DNA of 64,000 bases from Mycolicibacterium sp. P9-22 (GTDB lineage: Bacteria > Actinomycetota > Actinomycetes > Mycobacteriales > Mycobacteriaceae), in the NCBI RefSeq assembly GCF_008329585.1, contig NZ_NPKP01000001.1:868001-932000 (forward strand). The letters are read 5' to 3'. The notes under the pieces are model-generated. The model saw only the letters and a list, made by a program, of their open reading frames with translations. It had not been told where the DNA came from and did no database searches. Position numbers and translations under genes: made by a program. Below, piece by piece: positions 26,482-36,437 of the stretch; the first letter of the stretch is position 1, and each line of letters begins with the position of its first letter.

Positions 26482-27309
26482 GTGGACGACGTGCAGACGG
26501 TGCTGAAACCAGTGGCGCCACCGGTCAGGGCAAGCGTGCTACCTCGGGTCAGCGGCCCGGCATCCAAACCGGTGCGCGTGATGGGGGAATTCTTCGCCGT
26601 CGCCTTGGACACTCTGGTTCTGATACCCCGACGACCACTCGCGTGGCGTGAGTTCTTCCTTCAGTGCTGGTTCGTGGCACGGGTATCGATGTTGCCGACG
26701 GTGTTGCTCGCAATTCCCTTCGACGTACTGATGATCTTCACGTTCAACATCCTTCTGAACGACTTCGGCGCGGGCGACTATTCCGGAGCCGGCGCGGCGT
26801 GGGCAACGGTGACTCAAATCGGCCCTGTCGTAACAGTTTTGGTGGTTTCCGGGGCGGCCGCCACTGCCATGTGCGCGGACTTGGGGTCACGCACCATCCG
26901 GGAAGAACTCGACGCCCTGAAGGTCATGGGCGTGAACCCGATACAGGCGCTGATCGTCCCCCGAGTACTGGCACTGACCATCGTGGCGACATTGCTGTCG
27001 TCATTGGTGATCGTCGTCGGTCTCGTCGGCAGCTTCCTCTTCAGCGTCTTCGTTCAGCACATCACTCCCGGCTCCTTTGTCGGAAGCATGACTACCCTCA
27101 CTTACGCCGCCGATCTCGTCATCTCATGGATCAAGGCCGCGGTGTTCGGACTGACGGCCGGACTCATCGCCTGTTACAAAGGCATCTCCGTAGGTGGGGG
27201 TCCCGCCGGGGTGGGCAACGCCGTGAACGAGACCGTGGTGTTCACCTTCGTCGCGCTCTTCGCCATCAACATCATCGCCACCGCGGTGGGCGTGAAGGTC
27301 ACGCTGTGA
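26482..27309 (+). CDS. yrbEA: YrbE/MlaE-type permease A of mce operon
   Basis: A 275-residue integral membrane permease of the MlaE family, one of the pair that forms the channel of Mce importers. It has the conserved EELDALKVMGVNPIQALIVPR segment (contact with the MceG ATPase) near residue 140 and about five or six hydrophobic helices; the GGGPAGVGNAV motif near the C-terminus is typical. GCGAGGAG precedes the GTG. No ATPase gene is present, as expected, because mycobacterial Mce systems share MceG encoded elsewhere. First gene of an eleven-gene run. Confidence 0.92.
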   Translation: MDDVQTVLKPVAPPVRASVLPRVSGPASKPVRVMGEFFAVALDTLVLIPRRPLAWREFFLQCWFVARVSMLPTVLLAIPFDVLMIFTFNILLNDFGAGDYSGAGAAWATVTQIGPVVTVLVVSGAAATAMCADLGSRTIREELDALKVMGVNPIQALIVPRVLALTIVATLLSSLVIVVGLVGSFLFSVFVQHITPGSFVGSMTTLTYAADLVISWIKAAVFGLTAGLIACYKGISVGGGPAGVGNAVNETVVFTFVALFAINIIATAVGVKVTL

Positions 27310-28160
27310 GCACCTCAGCGCCGAGCAGGCAGTTCCCCCGCAGTCGCCGCACGGTGCAGTACGTAATACACGGCTTGACCGAAGTTGGTGTGCAGGGACA
27401 GTTCTACGGTCAGACACTGGTCTCGGTGCGGTACGCCTTCGTGCACTATCGGATCGAGCTGGTCCGCCTCATTGCCCAGATGAGCCTCAGTACGGGTGCA
27501 CTCGCTCTCATCGGCGGGACCGTCGTCATCGTCGGATTTCTCACCATGGCCATCGGCTCACTCATCGGCATCCAGGGGTACAACCAGTACGCCAGTTTCG
27601 GCGCCGAAGCCCTCACGGGTTTCGGGTCGGCCTACTTCGTCACCCGCCTGCTCGGGCCCGTGATCGCCGGCATTGCGCTGGCCGCGACCATCGGGGCGGG
27701 CGCCACTGCACAACTCGGTGCGATGCGGATCAACGAGGAAATCGACGCGCTCGAGGTGATGGGCGTTCGCTCCGTCGCCTACCTGGCTTCGAGTCGCGTC
27801 GTGGCTGGAGTCATCGTCGTGATCCCGCTTTACTGCGTGGCTGTGCTGTCGGCGTACTGGTCCGCGCGGTTCAGCACGACCTTCGTCTACGGACAGTCGA
27901 CGGGCGTGTACGACCACTACTTCACCACCTTCTTGAACCCGATGGACCTCATCTGGTCGTTCGTGCAGGCCATTGCGATGGCTGTCGTGATCATGTTGAT
28001 CCACACGTACTACGGCTTCGCTGCGAGCGGAGGCCCGGCGGGCGTGGGCGAGGCAGTCGGCAGGTCGGTGCGCACGTCCCTGGTCGCCTCCGTGTTCGTC
28101 GTCCTCTTCCTTGCGCTGGCCATTTACGGCCAGTCCGGCAACTTCAACCTGGCGGGCTGA
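27306..28160 (+). CDS. yrbEB: YrbE/MlaE-type permease B of mce operon
   Basis: A 284-residue second MlaE-family permease. INEEIDALEVMGVRSVAYLASSR is the ATPase-coupling helix and GGPAGVGEAVGRSVR the C-terminal signature; both match permease A. Start and stop overlap (GTGA) with the first permease, and MceA begins five bases after its stop. The A/B heterodimer would sit in the inner membrane and receive lipid from the hexameric Mce tunnel. Confidence 0.92.
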   Translation: MSTSAPSRQFPRSRRTVQYVIHGLTEVGVQGQFYGQTLVSVRYAFVHYRIELVRLIAQMSLSTGALALIGGTVVIVGFLTMAIGSLIGIQGYNQYASFGAEALTGFGSAYFVTRLLGPVIAGIALAATIGAGATAQLGAMRINEEIDALEVMGVRSVAYLASSRVVAGVIVVIPLYCVAVLSAYWSARFSTTFVYGQSTGVYDHYFTTFLNPMDLIWSFVQAIAMAVVIMLIHTYYGFAASGGPAGVGEAVGRSVRTSLVASVFVVLFLALAIYGQSGNFNLAG

Positions 28161-28164
28161 CGAC

Positions 28165-29577
28165 ATGTTCAGCAGTGGAGGTAAGCGTGGGATCCACCCG
28201 CTGTGGTGGTGCGCTGGAATGTTCAGTGCCGTAATTATTTTCGCAGTGGTGTGCTCGGCAATCTTCACCGGCAGCTTCGTTTCCTCCGTGCCGATAACCA
28301 TTGCCTCCGAGCGGGCCGGTCTGGTGATGGAGTCGGGTGCGAAGGTGAAGATGCGTGGCGTCGAGGTCGGACGTGTGTCTTCGATCACCGGCGGCAAGCA
28401 GACTGCCAGTCTGGCGCTCGACATGTTCCCCGATCAACTCTCCTACATTCCCGCCAACGTACAGGCCGAGATCGTCGCATCCACTGCCTTCGGCTCCAAA
28501 TACGTCAACCTCATCTATCCCGACGATCCCAGCCCCCAACGACTCGCCTCCGGAGCAGTGGTGAATTCGCGGAACGTGAGCACCGAGGTGAACACGGTCT
28601 TCGAAAACCTCGTCGAACTGCTCCGACAGATCGATGTCGCGAAACTCAACTCGGTGTTGACAGCACTTGCCGACGGGTTGCGCGGGCAGGGGAACCGAAT
28701 CGGACAGGCGACCACCGACGCCGACCAGGTGCTCCAGGCCGTCAATCCCCGGATGGACACGCTGGCCCAGAACTGGCGTTCGTTCGGCGGCTTCAGCGAC
28801 GCCTATGCTGCTGCAGCACAGGACATCTTGACGACGTTGAATGCAGCCAGCACGACGAGTGCGACCGTGACCGGGCAGGCGAAGGACCTCGATGCGCTGC
28901 TGTTGTCTACGACTGGTTTCGCCAACAGCGGGATCGGATTGCTTGCACCGAACAAGGACAACCTCGTCAGCGCCGTCAATGGGCTGGCACCCACCACCGA
29001 TCTGCTTCTGAAGTACAACCCGACGTACACGTGCCTGCTGGTTGGTGCGAAGTTCTTCCTGGACAACGGAGGCTACGAGATCTACGGCGGCAACGGCCGC
29101 ACCACCGTCACCGACAGTGCCCTTCTTCTCGGCGACGATCCCTATCGTTACCCGGACAACTTGCCGATCGTCGCGGCCAAGGGTGGACCCGGCGGCGAGC
29201 CGGGCTGCGGCTCGCTGCCCGACGTCGCCAAGAATTTTCCCGTGCGGTATCAGGTCACCGATACCGGGTGGGGCACTGGCCTGGACCTGCGACCCAATCC
29301 CGGCATCGGCCATCCGTTCTGGATGAACTTCTTCCCGGTGACGCGGGCAGTCCCTGAACCGGCCAGTGTTCGGGGGGAGGGTCCGCCGACAATCGGACCG
29401 GTGCCGTACCCCGGAGCGCCGCCCTACGGGGCACCGCTGTACGCGCCCGATGGGACGCCCTCCTACCCGGGTGTTCCGCCGATGCCTGGACCCGAGCCTG
29501 CCGGGCAAGCGCACGAACCGACGCCACCCGCGCAAGGGGCGGGGGCGCCCCCGGCGCCGTTGGCGCCCGCTCCCTAG
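28165..29577 (+). CDS. mceA: Mce family protein A
   Basis: A 470-residue MceA-type protein. A single N-terminal membrane anchor (about residues 13-37) is followed by the MlaD/MCE domain (about 40-120, GAKVKMRGVEVGRVSSI) and a long helical region with EVNTVFENLVELLRQID. The last ~70 residues are proline-rich (PYPGAPPYGAPLY), common for MceA tails near the outer envelope. It forms the tunnel with MceB-F. The operon number (mce1-mce8 types) cannot be assigned by reading alone. Confidence 0.92.
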   Translation: MFSSGGKRGIHPLWWCAGMFSAVIIFAVVCSAIFTGSFVSSVPITIASERAGLVMESGAKVKMRGVEVGRVSSITGGKQTASLALDMFPDQLSYIPANVQAEIVASTAFGSKYVNLIYPDDPSPQRLASGAVVNSRNVSTEVNTVFENLVELLRQIDVAKLNSVLTALADGLRGQGNRIGQATTDADQVLQAVNPRMDTLAQNWRSFGGFSDAYAAAAQDILTTLNAASTTSATVTGQAKDLDALLLSTTGFANSGIGLLAPNKDNLVSAVNGLAPTTDLLLKYNPTYTCLLVGAKFFLDNGGYEIYGGNGRTTVTDSALLLGDDPYRYPDNLPIVAAKGGPGGEPGCGSLPDVAKNFPVRYQVTDTGWGTGLDLRPNPGIGHPFWMNFFPVTRAVPEPASVRGEGPPTIGPVPYPGAPPYGAPLYAPDGTPSYPGVPPMPGPEPAGQAHEPTPPAQGAGAPPAPLAPAP

Positions 29578-29612
29578 ATCCGTCCGCTCCGCAGCCACCA
29601 AGGAAGCAATTC

Positions 29613-30641
29613 GTGAAAGACAATCTGCGCGGTGCCGTCACCGGGTTCGCCGCATTCGTAATCGTGTGCCTGGTGAGCGCATTCGTCCTGGTCGCAATTT
29701 TCGGGCAGCTTCGTTTCGATCCGCAGCGCACCTACCTTGCCGTCTTTACCGATGTGACCGGCCTGGAGCAGGGCGACTTCGTGAGGATCGCGGGTGTCGA
29801 AGTAGGCAAGGTGCAGAAGATCTCGATCAGCTCCGATGCGAGAGCGGTCGTCGAGTTTTCCGCCGACCCCGCCGTGGTGCTCACCGCCGGGACGAAGGCG
29901 GCAGTTCGCTGGGCTGATCCGATCGGCACCCGGTACATGTCCCTGCTCGACGGACCAGGCGCCGCTACGCGCCTGGATCAGGGCGGAACGATTCCCGTCG
30001 AACGCACCGAACCCGCGCTCGATCTCGACACACTGCTGGGCGGCTTCCGCCCGCTCTTCCGAGCCCTCGACCCCGAACAGGTCAATGCCTTGAGCGCCCA
30101 GCTAATCCAGGCCTTCCAAGGGGAGGGAGCCACCATCGGTTCCTTCCTCGCAGAGGCCGCGGCGGTGACCACCAAGCTGGCCGACCGCGATGACCTGATC
30201 GGCGAGGTGATCACCAACCTCGACAAAGTCATGGCCACGTTGGGCGGCGAAAGCAAGCAGGTTGCCAAGGCGGTCGACTCGCTGTCGCAGGTCATCGGTG
30301 CGTTGGCGGCGCGCAAGACCGACATCAGCAATGCGATCGCCCACACGAACGCCTCCTCGGCGGGTATAGCCGACCTTCTCGAGCGCGCCCGCCCCCCGTT
30401 CAAGGAAACCGTCACGCAGTCAGACCGAACGACGTCGGTCGTCCTCGCCGACCACGACTACTTCGACGACCTGCTCAATACACTTCCGGACGCGTACCGG
30501 ACGTTGTCGCGCCTGGGACTCAACGGTGACTACTTCTCCTTCTATCTCTGCGACCTCCTACTCAAGGTCAACGGTAAGGGGGGCCAACCGGTTTACATCA
30601 AGGTCGCCGGTCAAGACAGCGGACGGTGCGCCCCACGATGA
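29613..30641 (+). CDS. mceB: Mce family protein B
   Basis: A 342-residue MceB protein: N-terminal anchor at about residues 8-29, then the MCE domain with DVTGLEQGDFVRIAGVEVGKVQKI and the helical MCE-fold C-terminal part. It ends with the typical Cys-containing SFYLCDLLLKVNG motif and lacks a Pro-rich tail, as usual for MceB. It starts 35 bases after MceA with AAGGAAGC as ribosome site and overlaps MceC by ATGA. Confidence 0.92.
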   Translation: MKDNLRGAVTGFAAFVIVCLVSAFVLVAIFGQLRFDPQRTYLAVFTDVTGLEQGDFVRIAGVEVGKVQKISISSDARAVVEFSADPAVVLTAGTKAAVRWADPIGTRYMSLLDGPGAATRLDQGGTIPVERTEPALDLDTLLGGFRPLFRALDPEQVNALSAQLIQAFQGEGATIGSFLAEAAAVTTKLADRDDLIGEVITNLDKVMATLGGESKQVAKAVDSLSQVIGALAARKTDISNAIAHTNASSAGIADLLERARPPFKETVTQSDRTTSVVLADHDYFDDLLNTLPDAYRTLSRLGLNGDYFSFYLCDLLLKVNGKGGQPVYIKVAGQDSGRCAPR

Positions 30642-31957
30642 AGCCCTTTAACGAACGCAATCCGCTGATCGTGGGAGCGATCGGAATCACGGTCATCGCC
30701 GCGGTGGCGGTCGGAGCGCTCAACTACGACCGTCTACCCTTGGTGAACAGCGACACGACCTACTCGGCCTACTTCGCCGAGGCCGGCGGGCTCAAACCAG
30801 GTTCGCCCGTGCAGGTAGCCGGATATCGAGTCGGCAGCGTCACCTCGATCGATCTCGACGGGAATCGCGTTCTGGTCGACTTCAAGATAGCCAGCGACGT
30901 GCATCTGGGCGATCGGACCGAAGCGAACGTCAGAACGAAGAACCTGTTGGGCGCCAAGCTCCTCCAGATCACGCCACGCGGGACCGGCGAGCTGTCGGAC
31001 ACCATACCGATCGACCGAACGCGGCCGCCATACCAGTTGCCGGACGCCCTCGGTGATCTCTCGGCGACGATCAGCGGTCTCAATACCGGTGACTTGTCCA
31101 CTGCCCTGGAGACTTTGGCGCAGACGTTCCGGGACACACCGGCCAACTTGAGACTGGCCGTCGATGGCGTGGCACGGTTCTCGGAGAGTCTCGGCGCCCG
31201 TGACGAAGAACTGCGCAACTTGCTGGCGAATGCCAACAAGGCCACGTCGGTGCTGTCGGCACGCGTCGACGAGGTAGTGAACATCGTCTCGAGCACGAAT
31301 GCGTTGATGCTGCAGTTGAGATCTCAAAGCGCGGCACTCGACCAGATTTCGGGCAGCCTGTCGGCGTTCGCGAAGCAGCTCAAGGGTTTCATCGCGGACA
31401 ATCGCATGCAGCTACGTCCGGCGCTGGACAAGCTCAACGGCGTGCTGACGATCATCGACAACCGCAAGGTGCGATTGCAAGAAGCGCTCAAGTACCTCAA
31501 TCAGTACGCCTTGTCGCTGGGCGAGGTCGTCGCGTCGGGACCCTTCTTCAAGTCCTACGTCGCGAACCTGCTCCCCGGGCAGTACCTTCAACCATTCATC
31601 GATGCGGCCTTCTCCGATCTCGGACTGGACCCGAGCGTCCTTCTACCATCGCAACTGACAGATCCTCAGACTGGCCAGCCGGGCACCCCTGCGCTGCCGG
31701 CGCCCTACCCGCGCACGGGCCAAGGCGGAGAGCCGAATCTGACACTGCCCGGAGCGATCACCGGCAATCCAGGGGATCCTCGCTACCCGTACCGAGAGCC
31801 GCTGCCCGCACCACCCCCGGGGGGGCCGCCTCCCGGACCGCCTGCGCCGCCACCACCGGGTCAGGAATCCGTCACCGACCCCATCCCCTCGCCGGTGTTC
31901 CAGCCGGCTCCCGATGAGGTGTCGACCCCTATCACACCGACCGAGGCGGGACAATGA
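30638..31957 (+). CDS. mceC: Mce family protein C
   Basis: A 439-residue MceC protein: membrane anchor about residues 11-31, MCE domain with GGLKPGSPVQVAGYRVGSVTSI, long amphipathic helices, and a Pro-rich tail (PAPPPGGPPPGPPAPPPPG) from about residue 385. Overlaps both neighbours by ATGA. Expected to be one of six subunits of the periplasm-spanning lipid tunnel. Confidence 0.92.
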   Translation: MKPFNERNPLIVGAIGITVIAAVAVGALNYDRLPLVNSDTTYSAYFAEAGGLKPGSPVQVAGYRVGSVTSIDLDGNRVLVDFKIASDVHLGDRTEANVRTKNLLGAKLLQITPRGTGELSDTIPIDRTRPPYQLPDALGDLSATISGLNTGDLSTALETLAQTFRDTPANLRLAVDGVARFSESLGARDEELRNLLANANKATSVLSARVDEVVNIVSSTNALMLQLRSQSAALDQISGSLSAFAKQLKGFIADNRMQLRPALDKLNGVLTIIDNRKVRLQEALKYLNQYALSLGEVVASGPFFKSYVANLLPGQYLQPFIDAAFSDLGLDPSVLLPSQLTDPQTGQPGTPALPAPYPRTGQGGEPNLTLPGAITGNPGDPRYPYREPLPAPPPGGPPPGPPAPPPPGQESVTDPIPSPVFQPAPDEVSTPITPTEAGQ

Positions 31958-33288
31958 CCACCACCGGCAGGATCAAACTCGGGATTGCGGCCGTTCTCTC
32001 GTGCACCCTGATTGCTGGCGTAAGCGTTGTCGCACAGTCGTTCACGGATTCTGCCCGAACCCACATCGTTGCCTACTTCGAGAACAGCAACGGGCTCTTC
32101 GTAGGTGACGAGGTGCGGATCCTCGGTGTTCCCGTCGGCGAGATCGATGAGATTCAGCCACAAGCCGACCGAGTGAGGATCTCACTCTGGATATCCGACA
32201 AGTACCACGTCCCAGCCGACGTCAAGGCGGCAATCCTCTCGCCGCAACTGATCACCGCTCGCGCCATTCAACTGACGCCTGCATATAGCGGTGGACCGGT
32301 GATGGCCGATCACGCAGTGATACCGCAGAGCCGCACCGTCGTACCGGTCGAGTGGGATCAGCTGCGCGAGCAACTGGCGAAGTTGACCGACACCCTGCAA
32401 CCGACCCAGCCAGGCGGCGTCAGCACCTTGGGGGCCTTCGTCAGCACCGCGGCAGCCAACCTCCGCGGGCAGGGTGCCAACATCCGTGACGCCGTCGTCA
32501 AGCTGTCTCAGGCGATGTCGATACTCGGTGACCACAGCGGAAACCTCTTTGGAACCATCAACAACCTCTCGGTCGTCGTCTCGGCGCTCCACACCAGCAC
32601 CCAACTGCTGCGCGACCTCAATCAGAACCTGGCATCGGCGACCGCGTTGCTGGCCAATGACGACGACGAAGTAGGACGGGCCTTGGCGGACCTCAACGCC
32701 GTGGTCGGCGACGCCGCCAGCTTCATAGCCGAAAACCGCGAAGCAGCCGGGACGGCGACCGACAAACTGGCATCGATATCCCAGGCAGTCGGCGACAGTC
32801 TCGGTGATGTCAAGCAGGCACTGCACGTGTTGCCCAACGCCTTTCAGAACTTCGTCAACATCTATCAGCCGTCACAGGCGACCATTTCGGGGATGCTGCC
32901 GATCGCCAATTTCGCCAACCCGGTCAGCTTCCTCTGCGGTGCCATTCAGGCCGCGTCGCGATTGAACGCCGAGCAGTCCGCGAAGCTCTGCGTGCAGTAT
33001 CTGGCGCCGATAATCAAGAACCGCCAGTACAACTTCCCGCCGATCGGCGCGAACCTGTTTGTCGGCCAGTCGGCGCGACCCAATGAACTGACCTACACCG
33101 AGGATTGGATGCGCCCGGACTACGTTCCGCCCCACGCAAACTCCGGTGCTGCACCGCCCTCGGCGCAGACTCCACCGCTGAGCGATCAGCCGTCACTTCC
33201 GCCTTCGTTGCCCGCCGAGCAGCCGGTGACCACCGATCCGAGCGCAGGTCTCCCCGGTTTGATGGCGCCCGCCGGAGGCGGATCATGA
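31954..33288 (+). CDS. mceD: Mce family protein D
   Basis: A 444-residue MceD protein: signal-anchor near residues 7-27, MCE domain with GLFVGDEVRILGVPVGEIDEI, helical middle (LRGQGANIRDAVVKLSQAM), a conserved FLCGAIQ Cys motif near 335 and a Pro/Ser-rich tail. It overlaps MceC and MceE by ATGA. Role as for the other Mce subunits. Confidence 0.92.
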   Translation: MTTTGRIKLGIAAVLSCTLIAGVSVVAQSFTDSARTHIVAYFENSNGLFVGDEVRILGVPVGEIDEIQPQADRVRISLWISDKYHVPADVKAAILSPQLITARAIQLTPAYSGGPVMADHAVIPQSRTVVPVEWDQLREQLAKLTDTLQPTQPGGVSTLGAFVSTAAANLRGQGANIRDAVVKLSQAMSILGDHSGNLFGTINNLSVVVSALHTSTQLLRDLNQNLASATALLANDDDEVGRALADLNAVVGDAASFIAENREAAGTATDKLASISQAVGDSLGDVKQALHVLPNAFQNFVNIYQPSQATISGMLPIANFANPVSFLCGAIQAASRLNAEQSAKLCVQYLAPIIKNRQYNFPPIGANLFVGQSARPNELTYTEDWMRPDYVPPHANSGAAPPSAQTPPLSDQPSLPPSLPAEQPVTTDPSAGLPGLMAPAGGGS

Positions 33289-34427
33289 TCCGCTGGCTAG
33301 ATGTGCGTCGGCGTCGGACTCTCGCAGCGGTCGTGCTGTCGTCCGTGGCGCTTTGCGGATGTGAATGGCGGGGCATGAATTCGATGCCGCTGTGGGGCAC
33401 ACAGGGCGGCGGGCCGGCGTCCTACGAAGTGCGCGCCGAACTTCCGGATGTCGGTTACCTGGAACAGAATTCGCGAGTCCGGGCAGCAGACGTCAACGTC
33501 GGCACGGTGACCAAGATCGAACGCCAGGGTTGGCACGCCCTGATCACGATGAGCCTCAACGAGGGCGTGGACCTGCCTGCGAATGCCGTTGCCACTCTCG
33601 GGCAGACCAGCCTGCTGGGATCGCTGCACATCGAGCTTGCACCACCCACCGATGCGGCGCCCGAAGGCAAACTGCACGGCGGATCAGTGATTCCGCTTCG
33701 CAATGCGGGCAGCTACCCCACCACCGACCAGACGTTGGCAGCGTTGTCGATGCTCCTGAACGGCGGCGGCCTCGGCCAAGTTCAGGACATCACCGCGGCG
33801 TTCGCGACGGCCTTCGCCGGACGCGAGCAAGACTTGAAGGGCCTGATCAATCAGATCGATCAGTTCACCACCAAGTTGAACGCCCAAACCGGAGACGCTA
33901 TTTCGGCGACAGAGAGTTTCAACGCGTTGGTAGGCCAGTTCGCCGATCAACAGCCGGTGCTCGACAAGGCACTTCGAACCATTCCGGATGCTTTGCAGGT
34001 GGTGAGCGAGCAACGCGGGCACCTCGTGGAAGCGGTCGACGCCTTCGGCAAATTTAGCGCACTAGCCACCGACACGGTCAATCAAACCAAGGACAACCTC
34101 GTCAAAGAACTAAATAACATTGCACCCGTTCTTGATTCACTAGCCGATGCGGGCCCCGCATTGACTCGGTCACTCGACGTACTCAGTACCTTCCCCTGGA
34201 ACAAGAAGGGCATCGACAAGTTCGTCCGCGGTGACTCAGCGAACCTGACCGCCATCATCGACCTCACGCTGAGTCGTATCGACAACGGCTTGTTTACGGG
34301 CACCCGGTTCGAAGGCAAATTGACGCAATTGGAGCTTCAGTGGGGCCGCACCATCGGTCAGGTCCCCAGCCCCTATACCGCTGCCAATCCGCTGACCGCT
34401 CCTTACCGAACTGATCAGGGGTCGTGA
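33285..34427 (+). CDS. mceE: Mce family lipoprotein E
   Basis: A 380-residue MceE (LprK-type) protein. The N-terminus is a lipoprotein signal with lipobox LCGC, lipid-modified Cys at residue 26. The MCE domain follows (YLEQNSRVRAADVNVGTVTKI), then helical repeats. MceE lipoproteins anchor the complex in the membrane. Start chosen at the ATG overlapping the MceD stop. No tail extension. Confidence 0.91.
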   Translation: MIRWLDVRRRRTLAAVVLSSVALCGCEWRGMNSMPLWGTQGGGPASYEVRAELPDVGYLEQNSRVRAADVNVGTVTKIERQGWHALITMSLNEGVDLPANAVATLGQTSLLGSLHIELAPPTDAAPEGKLHGGSVIPLRNAGSYPTTDQTLAALSMLLNGGGLGQVQDITAAFATAFAGREQDLKGLINQIDQFTTKLNAQTGDAISATESFNALVGQFADQQPVLDKALRTIPDALQVVSEQRGHLVEAVDAFGKFSALATDTVNQTKDNLVKELNNIAPVLDSLADAGPALTRSLDVLSTFPWNKKGIDKFVRGDSANLTAIIDLTLSRIDNGLFTGTRFEGKLTQLELQWGRTIGQVPSPYTAANPLTAPYRTDQGS

Positions 34428-34428
34428 C

Positions 34429-35880
34429 ATGTACTTGACCAGGCTGATCAAGATCCAGTTGGTCATCATCTCGATCATCGGGGTTGTTGCCGGCGGCCTC
34501 ATGCTGTTCGGTTACATCGGGCTACCCGCACTCCTCGGCGTCGGCCGCTACACCGTCACCGTGCAACTACCCCAGGCCAGCGGGTTGTACAAGACCGGAA
34601 ACGTCACCTACCGGGGCACACAGGTGGGGCGGGTGACCGAGCTCCGACTCACCGCCACCGGAGTGGAGGCCGTACTGTCCCTGCAATCCGATGTTCGCAT
34701 CCCCGCCGACCTCGATGCCGAAGTGCACAGCGTGTCCGGTATCGGCGAACAGTACGTGGCTCTGCTACCGCGCAGCGACAAAGGGGCTGACCTCGAGAAC
34801 GGTGACGTCATTCCCGTCAGCCGCACCTCGGTGCCAACCGACATAAACTCCGTGCTGGATGCGGCCAACCGTGGATTGCAGGCGATACCGCAGGGCGACC
34901 TGAAGACCGTCATCGACGAGTCCTACACCGCAATAGGAGGATTGGGGCCCGAAGTGTCCCGAATCGTCCAGGGATCCACGCAGCTCGCCTTGGATGCGCG
35001 CGTCAACGTCGACGCACTCACCACGCTCATCGACCGAAGCGGACCGGTCCTCGACTCTCAGGCCGATACGGCCGACTCGATACACCAATGGGCTGCCCAT
35101 CTGGCCGACGTCACTTCTCAACTTCAGCGCAACGATGCCGAAGTGTCAGGACTCCTGCGCACCGGCCCCGCAGCGGCAGAGGAAGGGCGTCAGCTCATCG
35201 ACCGCATCGCGCCAACTCTCCCGGTTCTTCTCGCAAACCTCGTAAGCGTCAACCCCGTGCTGATCACGTATCAGCCCGCGTTGGAACAGATTCTGGTCCT
35301 GCTACCCGAGGGTGTCGCCTTTCAGCAGATGATCACCCTGGCCAACCGCCATACGAAGCATCCCGCAAGCTATCTGTCGTTCAACCTGAACATCAATCTG
35401 CCGCCACCGTGCACCACCGGCTTCCTGCCGCCTCAGCAGCAGCGCACTTCGGCCTCCACCGACACCCCGGAAACCCCGAAGGGCGACCTCTACTGTCGGA
35501 TTCCGCAGGACGCTCCGCACCAAGCGGTCCGAGGAGCACGCAACTACCCGTGCTTGGCGACTCCCGGTAAACGGGCACCGACGGCCGAGATGTGCGAGAG
35601 CACCGAACAATATGTCCCACTCAACGATGGTGAGAGCTGGAAGGGCGACCCCAACGCCACCCTGTCTGGCCAAGACGTCCTGCCCCAAGCGGCGCTGCCG
35701 CCCGACGTCGGCGCGCCGCCCGCGTCCCCGGCGCCCGCGCCGATCGCCGTCGCCGAGTACGACCCGTCCACCGGTACCTACGTCGGGCCCGACGGCCGGG
35801 TGTACATGCAAGGCGATTTGACCGAGAACCCGGAAGGTAAGACATGGCAATCGATGTTGACGCCGGCGACTGCGCCGTGA
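34429..35880 (+). CDS. mceF: Mce family protein F
   Basis: A 483-residue MceF protein: anchor around residues 7-30, MCE domain with GLYKTGNVTYRGTQVGRVTEL, helical segment, and the MceF-type C-terminal region with several Cys (PPCTTGFLP, LYCRIPQDAP, NYPCLATPG) before an Ala/Pro-rich end. These Cys-bearing segments are characteristic of MceF. It completes the A-F set. The next gene begins inside its 3' end. Confidence 0.92.
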   Translation: MYLTRLIKIQLVIISIIGVVAGGLMLFGYIGLPALLGVGRYTVTVQLPQASGLYKTGNVTYRGTQVGRVTELRLTATGVEAVLSLQSDVRIPADLDAEVHSVSGIGEQYVALLPRSDKGADLENGDVIPVSRTSVPTDINSVLDAANRGLQAIPQGDLKTVIDESYTAIGGLGPEVSRIVQGSTQLALDARVNVDALTTLIDRSGPVLDSQADTADSIHQWAAHLADVTSQLQRNDAEVSGLLRTGPAAAEEGRQLIDRIAPTLPVLLANLVSVNPVLITYQPALEQILVLLPEGVAFQQMITLANRHTKHPASYLSFNLNINLPPPCTTGFLPPQQQRTSASTDTPETPKGDLYCRIPQDAPHQAVRGARNYPCLATPGKRAPTAEMCESTEQYVPLNDGESWKGDPNATLSGQDVLPQAALPPDVGAPPASPAPAPIAVAEYDPSTGTYVGPDGRVYMQGDLTENPEGKTWQSMLTPATAP

Positions 35881-36437
35881 GCGACCACGAGGAAGCGTTC
35901 ACCACGGATACCGAGCCCGAGGAGGTCGGCAGCGACGACCCAGTCCTGGAGCCGGGGCGATCGATGCGCTCGGCACTCATTCTCGGGATGGTCGCACTCA
36001 CCGCCGTGGGCGGCGTGGTGGGTTGGCTCGGCTACAGCGCTCACCGCATCAATCACGTGGCTGAGCATCGTGGCGCCCTATTGGCCGCGGCACGCCAGGC
36101 AGCCGTAAACCTCACCACGATCGACTTCACCAACGCCGACGCAGAAGTAGCGCACATCGCCGACTCGGCGACAGGAGACTTTCGGGATGACTTTCAGAAG
36201 CGAGCGCCGGCCTTCGTGGACGTCGTGAAACAAGCTCAGTCGAAATCGGAGGGGACGGTCACTGCGGCCGGCGTGGAATCGTATGACGGAGCGCAAGCGA
36301 AGGTGTTGATTGCGGTCACTGTGAAGACGACCACAGCCGCCGACCAGAATCCGCCACCGCGCGGATGGCGAATGCGAATAGGCGTGAAACAGACCGACGC
36401 CGGTCCAAAGATCGACACCGTGGAGTTCGTGCCATGA
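35844..36437 (+). CDS. Mce-associated membrane protein (first)
   Basis: A 197-residue protein with an acidic cytoplasmic N-terminus, one membrane helix at about residues 46-66 and a periplasmic NTF2-like domain (AVNLTTIDFTNADAEVAHIADSATGDFRDDF). This layout is the Mas protein family found after mceF; Mas proteins stabilise or assist Mce complexes. Start: the ATG has GGAAGG ahead of it and overlaps mceF by 37 bases; a GTGA-overlapping GTG at 35877 is an alternative. Confidence 0.85.
   Translation: MAIDVDAGDCAVSDHEEAFTTDTEPEEVGSDDPVLEPGRSMRSALILGMVALTAVGGVVGWLGYSAHRINHVAEHRGALLAAARQAAVNLTTIDFTNADAEVAHIADSATGDFRDDFQKRAPAFVDVVKQAQSKSEGTVTAAGVESYDGAQAKVLIAVTVKTTTAADQNPPPRGWRMRIGVKQTDAGPKIDTVEFVP

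Noticed and set aside
24977..26521. Long open frame (about 514 codons) on the minus strand over lipA
   Set aside because: Arg/His-rich translation without any family motif; it is antisense to a clear LipA and arises from high-GC codon bias.
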